The notes beneath the pieces are model-generated. The model ran no database searches. It worked only from the letters and a program-made list of their open reading frames with translations, and was not told the origin of the DNA. Both the position numbers and the translations under genes were made by a program. From Cafeteria roenbergensis (taxonomy: Eukaryota > Sar > Bigyra > Bicosoecida > Cafeteriaceae), in contig VLTN01000043.1 of the NCBI GenBank assembly GCA_008330645.1, forward strand, positions 245,114-309,113: DNA of 64,000 nt. The letters run 5' to 3'. Position 1 is the stretch's first letter; each line of letters opens with the position of its first letter. Shown here piece by piece: positions 45,203 to 54,930 of the stretch.

Positions 45203-47354
45203 CTAGTGGCTGTGCCCGTGGCCGTGGCCGTCGTCGCTGTGATCGTCGTCTCCGCAGGACGCAGCCTGGGCCGCTGTCGCGGCAAGGGCGTCCGCCGCCC
45301 CGCTGTCAGCAGACGCGTGCTTGCTGCATCCAACGTGGGGCGTGAGGGGGCCTGAGCGGGAGCCAAAGGCGCGACGGTCGACGCCGGTGGCGCGGCGCCC
45401 CTCCTCCGCCGCTGCCAGCAGGCCGTCGCGAGCTGACGCCCTGGCGGCCACCGCGCTGCGGGAGCGGCCGGTGCGAGCTGCGGAAGACGCGCCCGCCCCC
45501 GCGCCTGCGGTGATTTCGAACTCGCAAGTGGCGTTCGCCTTCCAGCAGTTGGCCAGGTCGTCGGACCCGCAGCACTCGATCTGGATGGTGGTGTGGGAGA
45601 TGCCGTGCTTCGCGGCGCAGCGCTGGGCGTCGAAGAGGGTGCGCGAGGGCGTGTCCGTGACGATGTGCACCGTGAGGATGATGTCCTTGGGCGTGAGGGC
45701 CCAGACATGCAGGTCGTGGACGTTGGCCACGCCTGGCAGAGCCTCGAGCTCCTCAACAAACTCGACGGTGTCGATTCGGCCGGGCACGGACATGAGGAGC
45801 ATGGAGGAGGCCTCGCGCACGATGCCGAAGGTGGTCCACATGACGAGGATGGAGAAGAGGAAGGTGCAGATGGGATCGGCGATCTTCCACTCGGGGTTGT
45901 ACCAGATGAGCCCCGCGGCGATCATCACCCCGATGGACTGGATGAGGTCGCCCAGGGCGTGGATGAAGGCAGCACGCACGTTCATGTTGGTGTCGTCGGG
46001 CTGGCCACCGCCGTGGCTGTGGTCGCCAAAGGCGGTGCGGACGCACCACCCCATGCAGCGGGTGCAGCACCCGGCCTTGGGCTTGAGTGCATCAGCCACA
46101 ACCATGTCCATGCCAGTGCCGTAGCCGCTGCTGGACACGGACGGGGAGCCGCCGTGGCTGTGGCCGTGGTCACTGCCATGGGAGTGGCCGTGGCCGCCGC
46201 CATGGGAGTGGCCGTGGTCGCCGCCCCCGCCGTGGCTGTGGCCGTGGTCATCCCCGCCGTGGCTGTGGCCGTGGCCCTGGTGCAACACGCGCATGAGGGC
46301 GATGTTCACAACCAGGCCGATGGAGGCCACGATGAACATCAGGCGGCCATCAACGTCCTCGGGCTCCTGCAAGCCGCAAACGAACAACCCGAGTCAAGCA
46401 AGCACGGCCGGGCAGGGTGGCAAGCTTGGTCGATTCGCGCAGCGCCAACCGCAACCCACTCGCAGCCGTGCCGGCCGAGCCGCCCCAGGCGCCGGGGGGC
46501 ACCGGCGACACGGGCGCGCCAGTCGCGACTGCTCTGGGGCCGGGCTTGTTGACGATTGACAAGGGGCAGACGATCGGCCGCGCGCCGACGATTGACCGCA
46601 AAGCGCGCGATCGACTGACGCTAGTCACGCTTCAACAAAGCCCCCCTGCAACATATCGGGCCAGCGCGCGCCCCAGGGGCGGCTCCGACCACCAGCGCGG
46701 CAAGTCTCACAAAAATGCGAAGCACGGCCTCGTACACAAGCGCCGCGACCAGAATCCAGATGATGAACACGGACACCAGCGCTCCAAACACCTCGAGGCG
46801 CTTCCAGCCAAACGTCATCTTGGCTGACGGCTTCCGCCGAGCCATGCACATGGCAACCACACTGCAAGTGCCCCCGGGAGAGTGCCAGACCGAGCAAACA
46901 GCGCTTGGAGAACGCCGCACCGAGGGCGGGGCAGCCGAGCCCGCCACGCGAGCAGGCGAAGCGGGGCGGAAAACGGTGGCGACGCGAAGCGCAAGTCGCC
47001 GCAAGGGCGGGCTCACCCGATCACCAGGCTCGTCACGTCGGAGAGCAGGTGCGCTGCGTCAGTCATAATGGCAATGCTGCCGCTGAAGTACCCTCCCACG
47101 GTCTCGGCGATCATGAACACGAAGCACATTGCAATCGCCAAGCTGAGCTGCCGAATCGCGGCAACAGCCTTGGCATCGTTGTCGTCGCGAGCGCTGCCGC
47201 TGCCCACCGCTGCGCCATGCGAATGGCCGTGGTCGCCCTTCCCGTGCGAGTGGCCGTGGTGGCCCTCGGAGGCGACGGTAACGGAGATCTCCGACTGGGA
47301 GCTGGTCGCCTTCTCGTCGATGAGGCGGTCGCCCCGCTCAGCGACGGCTGCCAT
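45203..47354 (-). CDS. Zinc transporter of the cation diffusion facilitator (CDF/ZnT) family
   Basis: Three exons: 47017-47354, 46711-46861 and 45203-46366, giving 550 residues; the introns are 155 bases (phase 2) and 344 bases (phase 0). The joins restore family motifs: [33 protein letters not shown] and [21 protein letters not shown]. Helix II has TDAAHLLSD and helix V has [11 protein letters not shown], the two H-x-x-x-D metal sites typical of zinc-selective CDFs. The IV-V loop is very His-rich with repeated HGHSHGG units; further His motifs lie near the N-terminus and at the very end (HGHGHSH). The C-terminal cytosolic domain has the usual [10 protein letters not shown] strand. CDFs move zinc out of the cytosol by proton exchange. 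Its neighbour is a ZIP importer. Confidence 0.93.
46140..46285 (-). repeat. Imperfect short tandem repeat encoding HGHSHGG units
   Basis: GTGGCTGTGGCCGTGGTC-type units recur about seven times on the plus strand; read on the minus strand they encode the His-rich loop of the CDF transporter. In-frame unit gain or loss would change loop length without breaking the gene. Confidence 0.8.
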
Positions 47355-47816
47355 TGCTGCGCAAAGGGTGCTCCGAATTCAGTATAAGGGCTGCCTGGCA
47401 AGCGGGCGATGCCAAACCGGACCGCGGCTGGGCCTCCTGACTATCGAAGCCAGCGGGAGTGCGAACTGATGGCCAGCCGGGCTTGCGACGCCTCTACCAC
47501 CACTTGCCCACGGCAGAGATGCAACAACACCCTTTGCTCGACTGCAGGCGCTTGCAGCTGGGCCACCACCGCCAGCCGGCCAGTATCGCTGGCCCCGGCC
47601 GTCCCCGACCCCAAGCTCCTAGGCCAGCAGCTCCCGCAGGCTCCTCCGCCGGCTCAGTTTCTCTACGCGGCGGTGAGGTGCAGCGCGGGCGATTGATTGC
47701 GTGGCAGCAAGGACACAGGTTTTGATTTTTGTTGGGTGGCCATCAACCCCGCAAATAGCGTTCCATCTCGGCCCCTGCTCCCTGGACAGGCGTGCGGCAC
47801 AAGCCGCCACTACGCG
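47355..47816. promoter_or_regulatory. Divergent promoter region (CDF transporter / methyltransferase)
   Basis: About 462 bases between divergent ATGs. The plus-strand frame of the methyltransferase is open upstream, but its first ATG is at 47817. No named element is recognised. Confidence 0.35.
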
Positions 47817-48857
47817 ATGTCGTTCGACACGAGGAGCGCTGCTTTTGCATACCTCCGCACGTACTACTCGGCAGCAGCGCTGGACAGGGAGGACACATTC
47901 CTGCTCGACGCCACAATTGACGGAATCGAGCACGCCCGACGAGTGGCTGTGGCTGCCGGCCAGTCCCTCCGGTGCCTCGAGCTGGGCTGCGGCCCCGTGG
48001 CTGCCTGGGCGCTGTGCCCTGGTGCTGTCGCTGGCGAGCTGTGGCTCGCCGAGCGCTCGCAAGGCGGGAGGCAAGTGTTGCACGAGTGGCTGACAGGCGA
48101 CCGTGAGGCCTTCGACTGGTCCGTCTACGCCGCCCACGTCGCAAAGCGGATGGTCGAGCTGGGTGAGGCTCGCGAATCGCACCCCGCCGTCCCCCTCTGC
48201 GGCGCCGACGACGCAGGCGTGTCCAGTCCCAGCAGGGCTCACGCCGAGCCAGGCTCCGGGGCTCCGAGCAGCGCCGCCGTCGACACCTTCGCGGACGAGG
48301 GCAGCGCGGCAAGCGTCTCGCCCGGCATCTCTGAGGGCTCGCATGCGGCGGGCAGCTGCGGGGCCTCTTCGGGGAGCCGGTCACGCCCCCTGACGGCCGC
48401 CGACGTGCTGGCTAGCACGCGCGCCTCAGTCGTCGGGCTGCTCGACTGCGACCTACGGCGCACGCCAGTGCTCACACGCGCTGAGGGGGGCGCAGCAAGG
48501 GCCGGGTCGGGCAGCTCCCCGCCGTCGTCGTTCCACGCAGTGGTCATGCACTCTGTGGCAGACGCGATCAGCGGCACTCCCGAGGAGTTTGCCGCCCTCG
48601 TGTCCTCTGCCGCGAGGCTCGTGGCCCCCAGGGGCTCGCTCCTTATCTCGGTCAACACGGAGGTGGACGAGTGGCACGCTGAGGCCGTAGCCTTCCCCCA
48701 AGTGCGCCTCTCTTGCGATCAGGTGCTCGCCGCGATTGAGGGGGCCGGGCTGCAAGCCGTGTTCAGCCGCCAGCGAAGCCGCCTGCCCGATGGCAAGGAC
48801 ACTGAGACGGCGCACACCATGGTCGTGCTCGCTGACAAGCCGCCGCGAGCTGAGTGA
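47817..48857 (+). CDS. NNMT/PNMT/TEMT-family small-molecule N-methyltransferase
   Basis: Single-exon frame; the first ATG (47817) gives 346 residues. After MSFDTRSAAFAYLRTYYS, which matches the family's Y-L-x-x-Y-Y start, come a SAM-binding motif LELGCGPVAAW, then AERSQGGRQVLHEWLTGDR and EAFDWSVYAAHV. The last is close to the EAFDWS-P-V segment that marks nicotinamide, phenylethanolamine and indolethylamine N-methyltransferases. A 100-residue Ser/Ala-rich insert follows before the FHAVVMHSVADAISGTPEEF strand and a normal C-terminal fold. It would methylate an amine or thioether using SAM; the substrate cannot be read from sequence. The insert makes it longer than animal members (about 260-280 residues). 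Confidence 0.75.
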   Translation: MSFDTRSAAFAYLRTYYSAAALDREDTFLLDATIDGIEHARRVAVAAGQSLRCLELGCGPVAAWALCPGAVAGELWLAERSQGGRQVLHEWLTGDREAFDWSVYAAHVAKRMVELGEARESHPAVPLCGADDAGVSSPSRAHAEPGSGAPSSAAVDTFADEGSAASVSPGISEGSHAAGSCGASSGSRSRPLTAADVLASTRASVVGLLDCDLRRTPVLTRAEGGAARAGSGSSPPSSFHAVVMHSVADAISGTPEEFAALVSSAARLVAPRGSLLISVNTEVDEWHAEAVAFPQVRLSCDQVLAAIEGAGLQAVFSRQRSRLPDGKDTETAHTMVVLADKPPRAE

Positions 48858-49178
48858 CGCGCGCGCACCGCAAACCGTGCGGCAGAGGCGATGCAAACGC
48901 TGTCGCAGAGCCCGTGCCTCCCCCCGCCCCCCACTCCGTTGCCCTGCCTTGCACGCTGGTCACGGCTCGCCACGTCGCGGCCCGACTGGCGAGCACCGCA
49001 GCCCGACCAGCGCGAGCCATGCTCCGCGTCGCCATGGAAGAGGTCCGCGTGGCGAAGCTCACGGCCCGGCCGGGTGAGAGGTTGTGCTCGGCTCGGGCCA
49101 CTCCCTGCTCCCCTGACTTGCTGTGCCGGGCCCAACTTGCCCTCCGCCCTTCCGGTCTCGCGCCTCGCGGTTGCAGGA
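48858..49178. other. Intergenic region, 321 bases
   Basis: Lies between the methyltransferase stop and the JmjC ATG, same strand. A TTGCAG just before the ATG (49171-49176) looks like a splice acceptor, so a 5' UTR intron is possible. No coding region is seen. Confidence 0.35.
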
Positions 49179-50416
49179 ATGGACCCTGAGGGCTGGGGCA
49201 GCGCCGGGCTCGCCTCGGTGCCGGTGGAGGCGGTTGCCGACGAAGCAGCGGCGCAAGCGTGGCTGCTCGCCCCCGACACCATCTCCGCGGCAGACTCTGA
49301 CGCCGAGTACTTCGAGAATGGATGGGAAGAGCGAGGCGAGCCGGTCATTGTGCAAGATGCCTGCTCGTCCTGGCCCGCGATGGAGCACGACGCGTGGATG
49401 CCCGCGGTCCTGGCCGCCAGGTTTGAGGGCGCGTCCTTCGAGTGCGGGGAGGCGCCCGAGGAGGAGGCCAGCGCGCTGGTCACGATTGAGTCGTTCTGGG
49501 AGTACTGCCAGTTCCAGCAGGACGACGACCCGCTGTACCTGTTCGACGGCACGTTCGAGTCGAGCGCACCGGAGCTGGAAGAGGAGTACAGTGCCCCTAG
49601 CTTGTTCCGCAACGACTTGCTGGCGCTGCTCTGCGAGGGCACGGACGACCCCGATGCGCGACCGCCTTGGCGCTGGCTTCTGGTGGGCCCGACGCGGTGA
49701 GTTGAGGCGCCGGCCTTGCGCGTTCGCAGGCGGATTCGCAATGCTCGCGCCGGCAGCCGCTGCAGGGGAGCTCGGGGCTGCGCGTCTCACTCGCAGAGCG
49801 CTGCTCACCGGCAATTGTTCCGCGCAGGAGTGGCTCCTTCCCGCACGTGGACCCGCTGGGAACCTCCGCGTGGAACGCATCGGTGCACGGCCGCAAGTGG
49901 TGGGTGCTCTTCGCCCCCGGGACGCCAGAGGACTTCATTAAGGCGGGCATCGTGGACGCTGGTGGGGAACCTGGCAGGGACGCGCCTCACGGGGCGGCTG
50001 CCGCCTCATCGGCAGCAGAAGAGCTGGCTTCTGCTGCCAAGGGTGACAAAGACTCGGAGGCGCATGCCCCCGACGGAACGCCGTCAGCGAGCAGGTGGTT
50101 TATCAGGGTCCTCCCCAAAATCCGGGCGGCCGTGCACGCGGCTCAGTCGGGGGATTTGCCGGGCGCGCCTGCGTGGCTGCGCGAGGCCAGAGTCTTCGAG
50201 TTCATACAAGAGGAGGGAGCGACGGTGTTCGTCCCATCGGGATGGCACCACGCCGTTCTCAACGTGTCGCCGGGAGCCACGGTCGCTGTCACCCAGAACT
50301 TCGCGTCTCCGACCAACCTGCCCGTGGTTTTGGCCGCTCTCGAAAAGGAGCACCCTGAGATGGCACTCGCCCTCAGGGCAAAGCTCAGCAAACGCACAAC
50401 CGAGTCTGCGCCGTGA
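49179..50416 (+). CDS. JmjC-domain oxygenase, JMJD6-like
   Basis: Two exons, 49179-49696 and 49828-50416, separated by a 131-base intron (GTGAGT...GCGCAG, phase 2); 368 residues. The join rebuilds WRWLLVGPTR|SGSFPHVDPLGTSAWN, nearly the JMJD6 signature. Upstream blocks YLFDGTFES and EEYSAPSLFRNDL also match that family. Iron ligands are visible as H179 and D181 (HVD) and H314 in VPSGWHHAVLN, followed by AVTQNFASPTNLPVV. A low-complexity insert of about 60 residues sits between the first metal motif and the distal histidine. Family members are Fe(II)/2-oxoglutarate dioxygenases that hydroxylate lysines in splicing factors or demethylate proteins. The basic C-terminal and nuclear signals of animal JMJD6 are mostly absent. 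Confidence 0.88.
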
Positions 50417-50547
50417 CTGCGGGGCTTTCATGGCGGGGCCAGCTTTGAGTGACACCGTCGGTTCCGCCGCAGCAGACGGCAGAGCTTGGCTCGTTCGCGG
50501 CTTCCAGGGGCACAAAGGCACACACGGCGTCGGGCCCGGCCGAAGTC

Positions 50548-51962
50548 ATGGGGCGAGCATCTGCTTGGTTGGCTGGGCTTGCCGCGGCGGGCTGTTACCA
50601 ACTTCGCTTGGCTGCCGCAGAGGGCATGTTTGGCCTGGGCGTTTCGGCTCCCCACGACGTGCCGTCTGCCATCCGGACGGTGGCCGACGCCTGGGCCCGG
50701 GATTGCTTTGCAGGGGCGTATGCATCGCTCAATGCTTCTTGCCATGACCTCTCTGACTCGCACAAGCGCATCGTGGCCCTTGGGTGAGAGCGGTTGCAAT
50801 CAAGCCGCAGCGCGGGTCGCTCTCGCGCAACCGAGCTGCCGAAACGCCACCCAGCTGCGCGGCTTGCGTGGCCCTCTTTCGCAGGTTTCTTCGGTGCCAC
50901 CTGGTTGCAAGCCGGCGCCCGGAACCGGAGGAGTGCCGTGGTGTTGGCAGCGACCCTCTGCAGTGCCTCCCCTTGCTCTCGCCGACGAATTTTCAGCTGT
51001 TCACGTCCTTTGTTGTGCACGCCGACGTGATGTGCCAGCACATTGCCGAGCAGCTCCACCAACGGCTGTCCAGAGAGGCGTCCTCTGCGCTGATGCAGGC
51101 CTCTGTGGCAGCCGAGCGGTCGATGCAGATGCTCAGCTCAGGCATGGAAGCAGTTGTCGAAGACCAAAAGTCAGTGGTTCGGTCGCAAAGCGTTGTCGTG
51201 GACAGCGTTCGGCACGCTGCTGCTGCATTGCGCGAGCACCACGAGAGGCTGAGGGCCTCCGTCGCCTCGCTGGCGGACACGAGCGAAGAAGCTTTCGAGC
51301 GCATGCAGTCGAAGCTTGGAAGGATCGACTCGACTCTTGGCACCATCTTGGACCTGGAGACTTCCATAGCCGGCTTCGTTGACAGCGCCGGGGCCGCTGT
51401 TTGGTACGTTTCAGTTGTAGCAGTCGCGTGGGTTGCCTCTTCCAGCCCGCAGACTGCACGGTCTCGTCCGGCGATGCTGCTGCTGACTGCTTTGGCGGCC
51501 TCTGCGGAGTGGGCGACGTGGTGGGCAGCAGGCCGCCGCCCCAGCTCGGCGCCCTCTGGAGCAGCTTGGCAGCAGCCGCTGCAGCTGCTTCACGAGCGAG
51601 CAAGCGACATCGTATCCTTCCTACGGTGGCTTCACGTGCTGACCCTGGCGGGTGTGATGCTCTGGCATTGGGTGACATTCACCGACACCGGCGTGCTCGC
51701 GCTACAGAAACTCGCGTCTCTGGAGACACTCCTCGGCAAGTCCTCCGTACCGGTCGTCAAGGGGGCTGCGGGCAGCCTCATCGCCCCGTCGCGGCCACCG
51801 GCTGCGGAGGAGACCCCCGACTCCGACTCCGACTCCGGCTCCGACTCTGACCTGCACGCGGATCCGTGCGAAGAAGCCGCCTTGCCCAGAGACGCCTCCC
51901 ACACAAAGCGGGCATCCTCTAGCAAGCGCTCCCGACGAGCCCGCAACGGGATGGCAGCGTGA
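50548..51962 (+). CDS. Kar5/GEX1/Brambleberry-like nuclear fusion (karyogamy) protein
   Basis: Two exons, 50548-50783 and 50885-51962, with a 101-base intron (GTGAGA...TTTCGCAG, phase 2); 437 residues. A signal peptide (MGRASAWLAGLAAAGCYQL) is followed by the family's Cys-rich domain: RDCFAGAYASLNASCHDLSD-S-HKRIVALG|FLRCHLVASRRPEPEEC, then QCLPLLSPTNFQLFTSFVVHA-DVMCQHI. The spacing C-x(11)-C ... CHL-x-x-S-x-R-x-x-x-x-x-C ... C ... C matches the Kar5/GEX1 pattern as I know it. A coiled-coil of about 130 residues follows, then two or three hydrophobic helices (AVWYVSVVAVAWVAS, MLLLTALAASAEWATWW, LHVLTLAGVMLWHWV) and an acidic/basic tail. Known members sit in the nuclear envelope and are needed for fusion of gamete nuclei. 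The assignment is by motif only. The gene starts 131 bases after the JmjC stop. Confidence 0.75.
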
Positions 51963-52089
51963 GAGCCTCGGGGCCGCACGCGTTCCGTCGTCAAGCGTTC
52001 CTGCGTGAGACCAGTGCGTGAGACGCTGCTGACGACTGATTCGAGGCCTGCTTTGGCTGCAACCACGAGCGGCGCGTGCACGCACGAAC

Positions 52090-53209
52090 CTACGCACGGT
52101 GGCCCGCAGTGGAAGCCATACCGGCATGTGCGGCCTCCTCGTGCTCCCGGGGCTCATCCCCCTGGTCTTCGGGCGAATCCGAAAACGCGGCGACGCAAGT
52201 CGTGAGCGCATCGACAATGGCAGCGAACAGCGCAAGGCTCGCGATGATGATGATGTAGGCCATCGCCCCCCTCGGGCTGGGGGCAAAGTCGCCAAATCCG
52301 ACCGTCGAAGCGGTAACCCAAGTCGCGTAGAGCGCGTCCCCGTAGTCCCAGCCCTCGGTGGCATGAAGTAGAGCCGCGCCGATCAGAAGCATCGCGACGC
52401 CCAGAAGCGCAGCGGCCCAGCAGTGGGCTGTGGCGTCTCTGCGCGTGCGGAGCTGCTCGGACTCGTCCTTTCGGGCCCGCGTGCAGCCCTTGGCAGCACG
52501 CCCGATGCACAGGCTCCACGCTTCCCCAAGCACAGCGAGCACGAGGCCTGTCACGACGATGCCGACCGTGCCGAGCACCACGGTGGCCGCCTTGCCGCCC
52601 GGGGTCTGAGGCGCAAACGTGCCGTACCCGATCGTACTGGTGAGCGTCATGGCGAAGAACACGCTGCCGCCAAAGTCCCAGTTCGGGCTGCGACCGGGAC
52701 GAGGCGCAAGCGACCACTCTCGCGGAGTTTGTGCATGCAACAGTCGAATGCGATTCAAGCTGGCCGGGTGCCTCGCTGCGCTTGCCAGAGCCTGGCAGCG
52801 CCCGCGTGCGGGGGCGACAGAACAAAAAGACTCACTTGTCCAAGCTCGGGGCTGCCGCGGTCTTCTCTGCAAAGTCCTGGATCCGCCTGACGAAGCCCAG
52901 CAACTCGGCACGCTTGGAAGTCGAATTGGTCAGCGACAGCACTGCCTCCCGCAGGCTGGCCAGGTCCCCCTCGTACGCTTCCGCGGCGGCTCGCTCCGTC
53001 GGGAGCTCGAGCTCTTTGAAGATGGCCGCGAAGATGAAAATTGTGCAGGCGTAGAGCACAAGCACAACGATGCAACGCTGCCACAACGGGGTGGAGCTTC
53101 CCACCAACCGCCGCAGCACCGCCCAGCAGCAGCCTCGCGAGCCGCTCGCTGGCCGGGCAGCGGGCGCGTCGGCCGGCCGCGCTTGGATCTCTGGCGCGCT
53201 GGCCGTCAT
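52090..53209 (-). CDS. Two-pore-domain potassium channel (K2P/TPK-like)
   Basis: Two exons, 52836-53209 and 52090-52687, with a 148-base intron (GTGAGT...GTCGCAG, phase 2); 323 residues. The ATG at 53209 is the first in frame. Helix M1 (residues 46-64, CIVVLVLYACTIFIFAAIF) is followed by an extracellular loop with an NST glycosylation site. Pore 1 is NWDFGGSVFFAMTLTSTIGYG with filter TIGYG at 143-147; pore 2 is DYGDALYATWVTASTVGFGD with filter TVGFGD at 253-258. Each is flanked by hydrophobic helices. This is the classic four-helix, two-pore arrangement of K+ leak channels. The short acidic/His tail has no EF hand, unlike plant TPKs. It converges on the Kar5-like gene (127 bases between stops). 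Confidence 0.92.
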
Positions 53210-53431
53210 CTCTGCCTCACAGGTGAGACGCGCTGAGGTGGGCCGGCCGCGCGCCCGGGGCCGGTTGGCTGGCCGGCTCTGTTTGCGAAGGCTTGGTTCG
53301 TTGAACACTGGCACGCAACTTACAGCCGGTCAGTCCGTCGTCTCTGCGCGATTCAGCAGCAGAGCCAGTTGTGCGCGCAGGTCAGTTCGCCGCCGCCCCG
53401 CCGCCCCGCCGCCCGGGCCCCACACAAGTCA
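53210..53431. promoter_or_regulatory. Short divergent promoter (K2P channel / hydroxyacid dehydrogenase)
   Basis: Only 222 bases separate two divergent ATGs, so both core promoters must be compact or overlapping. It is rich in GGCCGG-type sequence. No named element is recognised. Confidence 0.4.
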
Positions 53432-54764
53432 ATGGCTGCCTCGGGGACGTCGCGGGTGCTGGTCGTGCAGGATGCCGCATTCCCTGCGGAGCTGCAGGCC
53501 GCAGTGGACGCGCGCTTCCGCCCAGTCATTTCGCCCGGCTTTGCGCCGCCGCCGGGGCTGCCGGAGCCCGCGCAGGTGCTGCTGAGCGCCAGCCACGACG
53601 CGGTGACGGGCGACGTGCTCGATGCGTTTGGCGGGACAATCAAAGTCGTCTCGAACTTTGGCGTCGGCTACGACGTGAGCTGACGCTGAGCATGCAGCGA
53701 TTGCTGCCCTGAGCGCAACGCGTGCTCAAGCTTCGCCGCCTCTCGCCCCTTCCCTCCCGCTCTTTCCGGAGCCTGGACGTTTGCGCAGCACATCGACGAG
53801 GCAGCATGCACGGAGCGGGGCGTCCTTCTCGGGAACACCCCCAACGTGCTGACAGCTGCAACTGCAGAGATGGCACTGGCCCTCCTTCTTGCGCACGCAC
53901 GCAGGGTGGTGGAAGGCGATGCCCGTGAGTCCGGCAGCGAGTCAGGGTGTGCGCATCTGCACGCTCTGGGCAGCGGGGCCGAGACGGAAAGGGGGTCAGG
54001 TTGTTGCAAGCGCGGGCTGGAGCGAGACCTGACGGCAACCCTGTCAAAAGTTGCGGATGGCTCGGCGCTTCGCCTCCTTTGCTTCCCTGCACCGAGAACG
54101 AAGGGTGATGCAGTGCATGCCCGCGTGCTCCGTGCGGCGCGCAGGTTCTCGCGACCCCTCGCTCACGCGCATTGACACCAGCTGGATGAGCAAGCAGGTG
54201 GCTGGCTCCACGGTGGGCATCGTTGGCCTCGGAAGGATCGGCCACGCCGTTGCCACTCGCTGCCTGGCGTTTGGCGCCTCCATTGCTTACCACCAGCGCC
54301 ACAGAGCGCCGCCCGACCAGGAAGCCTCGCTCGGCGACGCAGCCTGGTGCGAAACGCTGCATGCCCTGCTCGCATCCAGCGACTTCGTGGTGCTGTGCTG
54401 CTCCTGCACTGCGGAAACGCGGGGTCTGATTTCGTCGGCACAGCTGTCATGCATGCGCCCTGGGGCGGTGCTCGTGAACGTCGGCCGAGGCGCGCTCGTA
54501 GACCAGGAGGCCGTTGCGCTTGCGCTCGAGCGGGGAGCGCTGGGAGGATACGCCACCGACGTGACGGACCCAGAGCCGCTGCCCGAGGGACACGCCCTGC
54601 TCCGGGCCCCTCGCTGCATCATTACACCGCACACCGGCTCTGCCACCGTGCGGACGAGGAAAGCCATGCTTGACCTTGCGCTGGCGAATATCGCTGCGGC
54701 TCTGGCCAGCAGCACCATGCCAGCCAGCCCGAACCAGGACGCCCTGGCATCCAAGACCGCTTAG
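53432..54764 (+). CDS. D-isomer-specific 2-hydroxyacid dehydrogenase (glyoxylate/hydroxypyruvate reductase-like)
   Basis: Three exons, 53432-53674, 53789-53924 and 54145-54764; introns of 114 bases (phase 0) and 220 bases (phase 1); 332 residues. The joins rebuild SNFGVGYD|HIDEAACTERGVLLGNTPNV and ARRVVEGDA-R|SRDPSLTRIDTSWM. The NAD(P) fold has GIVGLGRIG (154-159). The catalytic trio is in place: R241 in NVGRGALVD, E270 in TDPEPLPEG and H289 in ITPHTGSAT. The length is standard. Such enzymes reduce 2-keto acids such as glyoxylate or hydroxypyruvate; substrate choice cannot be fixed here. No targeting peptide is evident. Confidence 0.93.
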
Positions 54765-54930
54765 CCTGGGGGGCAGCGGTTGAGTGGATGAGTGGTGGCA
54801 GAGTTGTGGCCCGGCCGCCCCGAGGCAGCCAAATCACCCTTGAGTTGTTGATCCTCAGAGGTGCATAGTTGAAACTGCCCAGCATACAAAGCAGGCACTC
54901 GGGCAGCTTGCCCTTCGCCGACAGCGCGGA

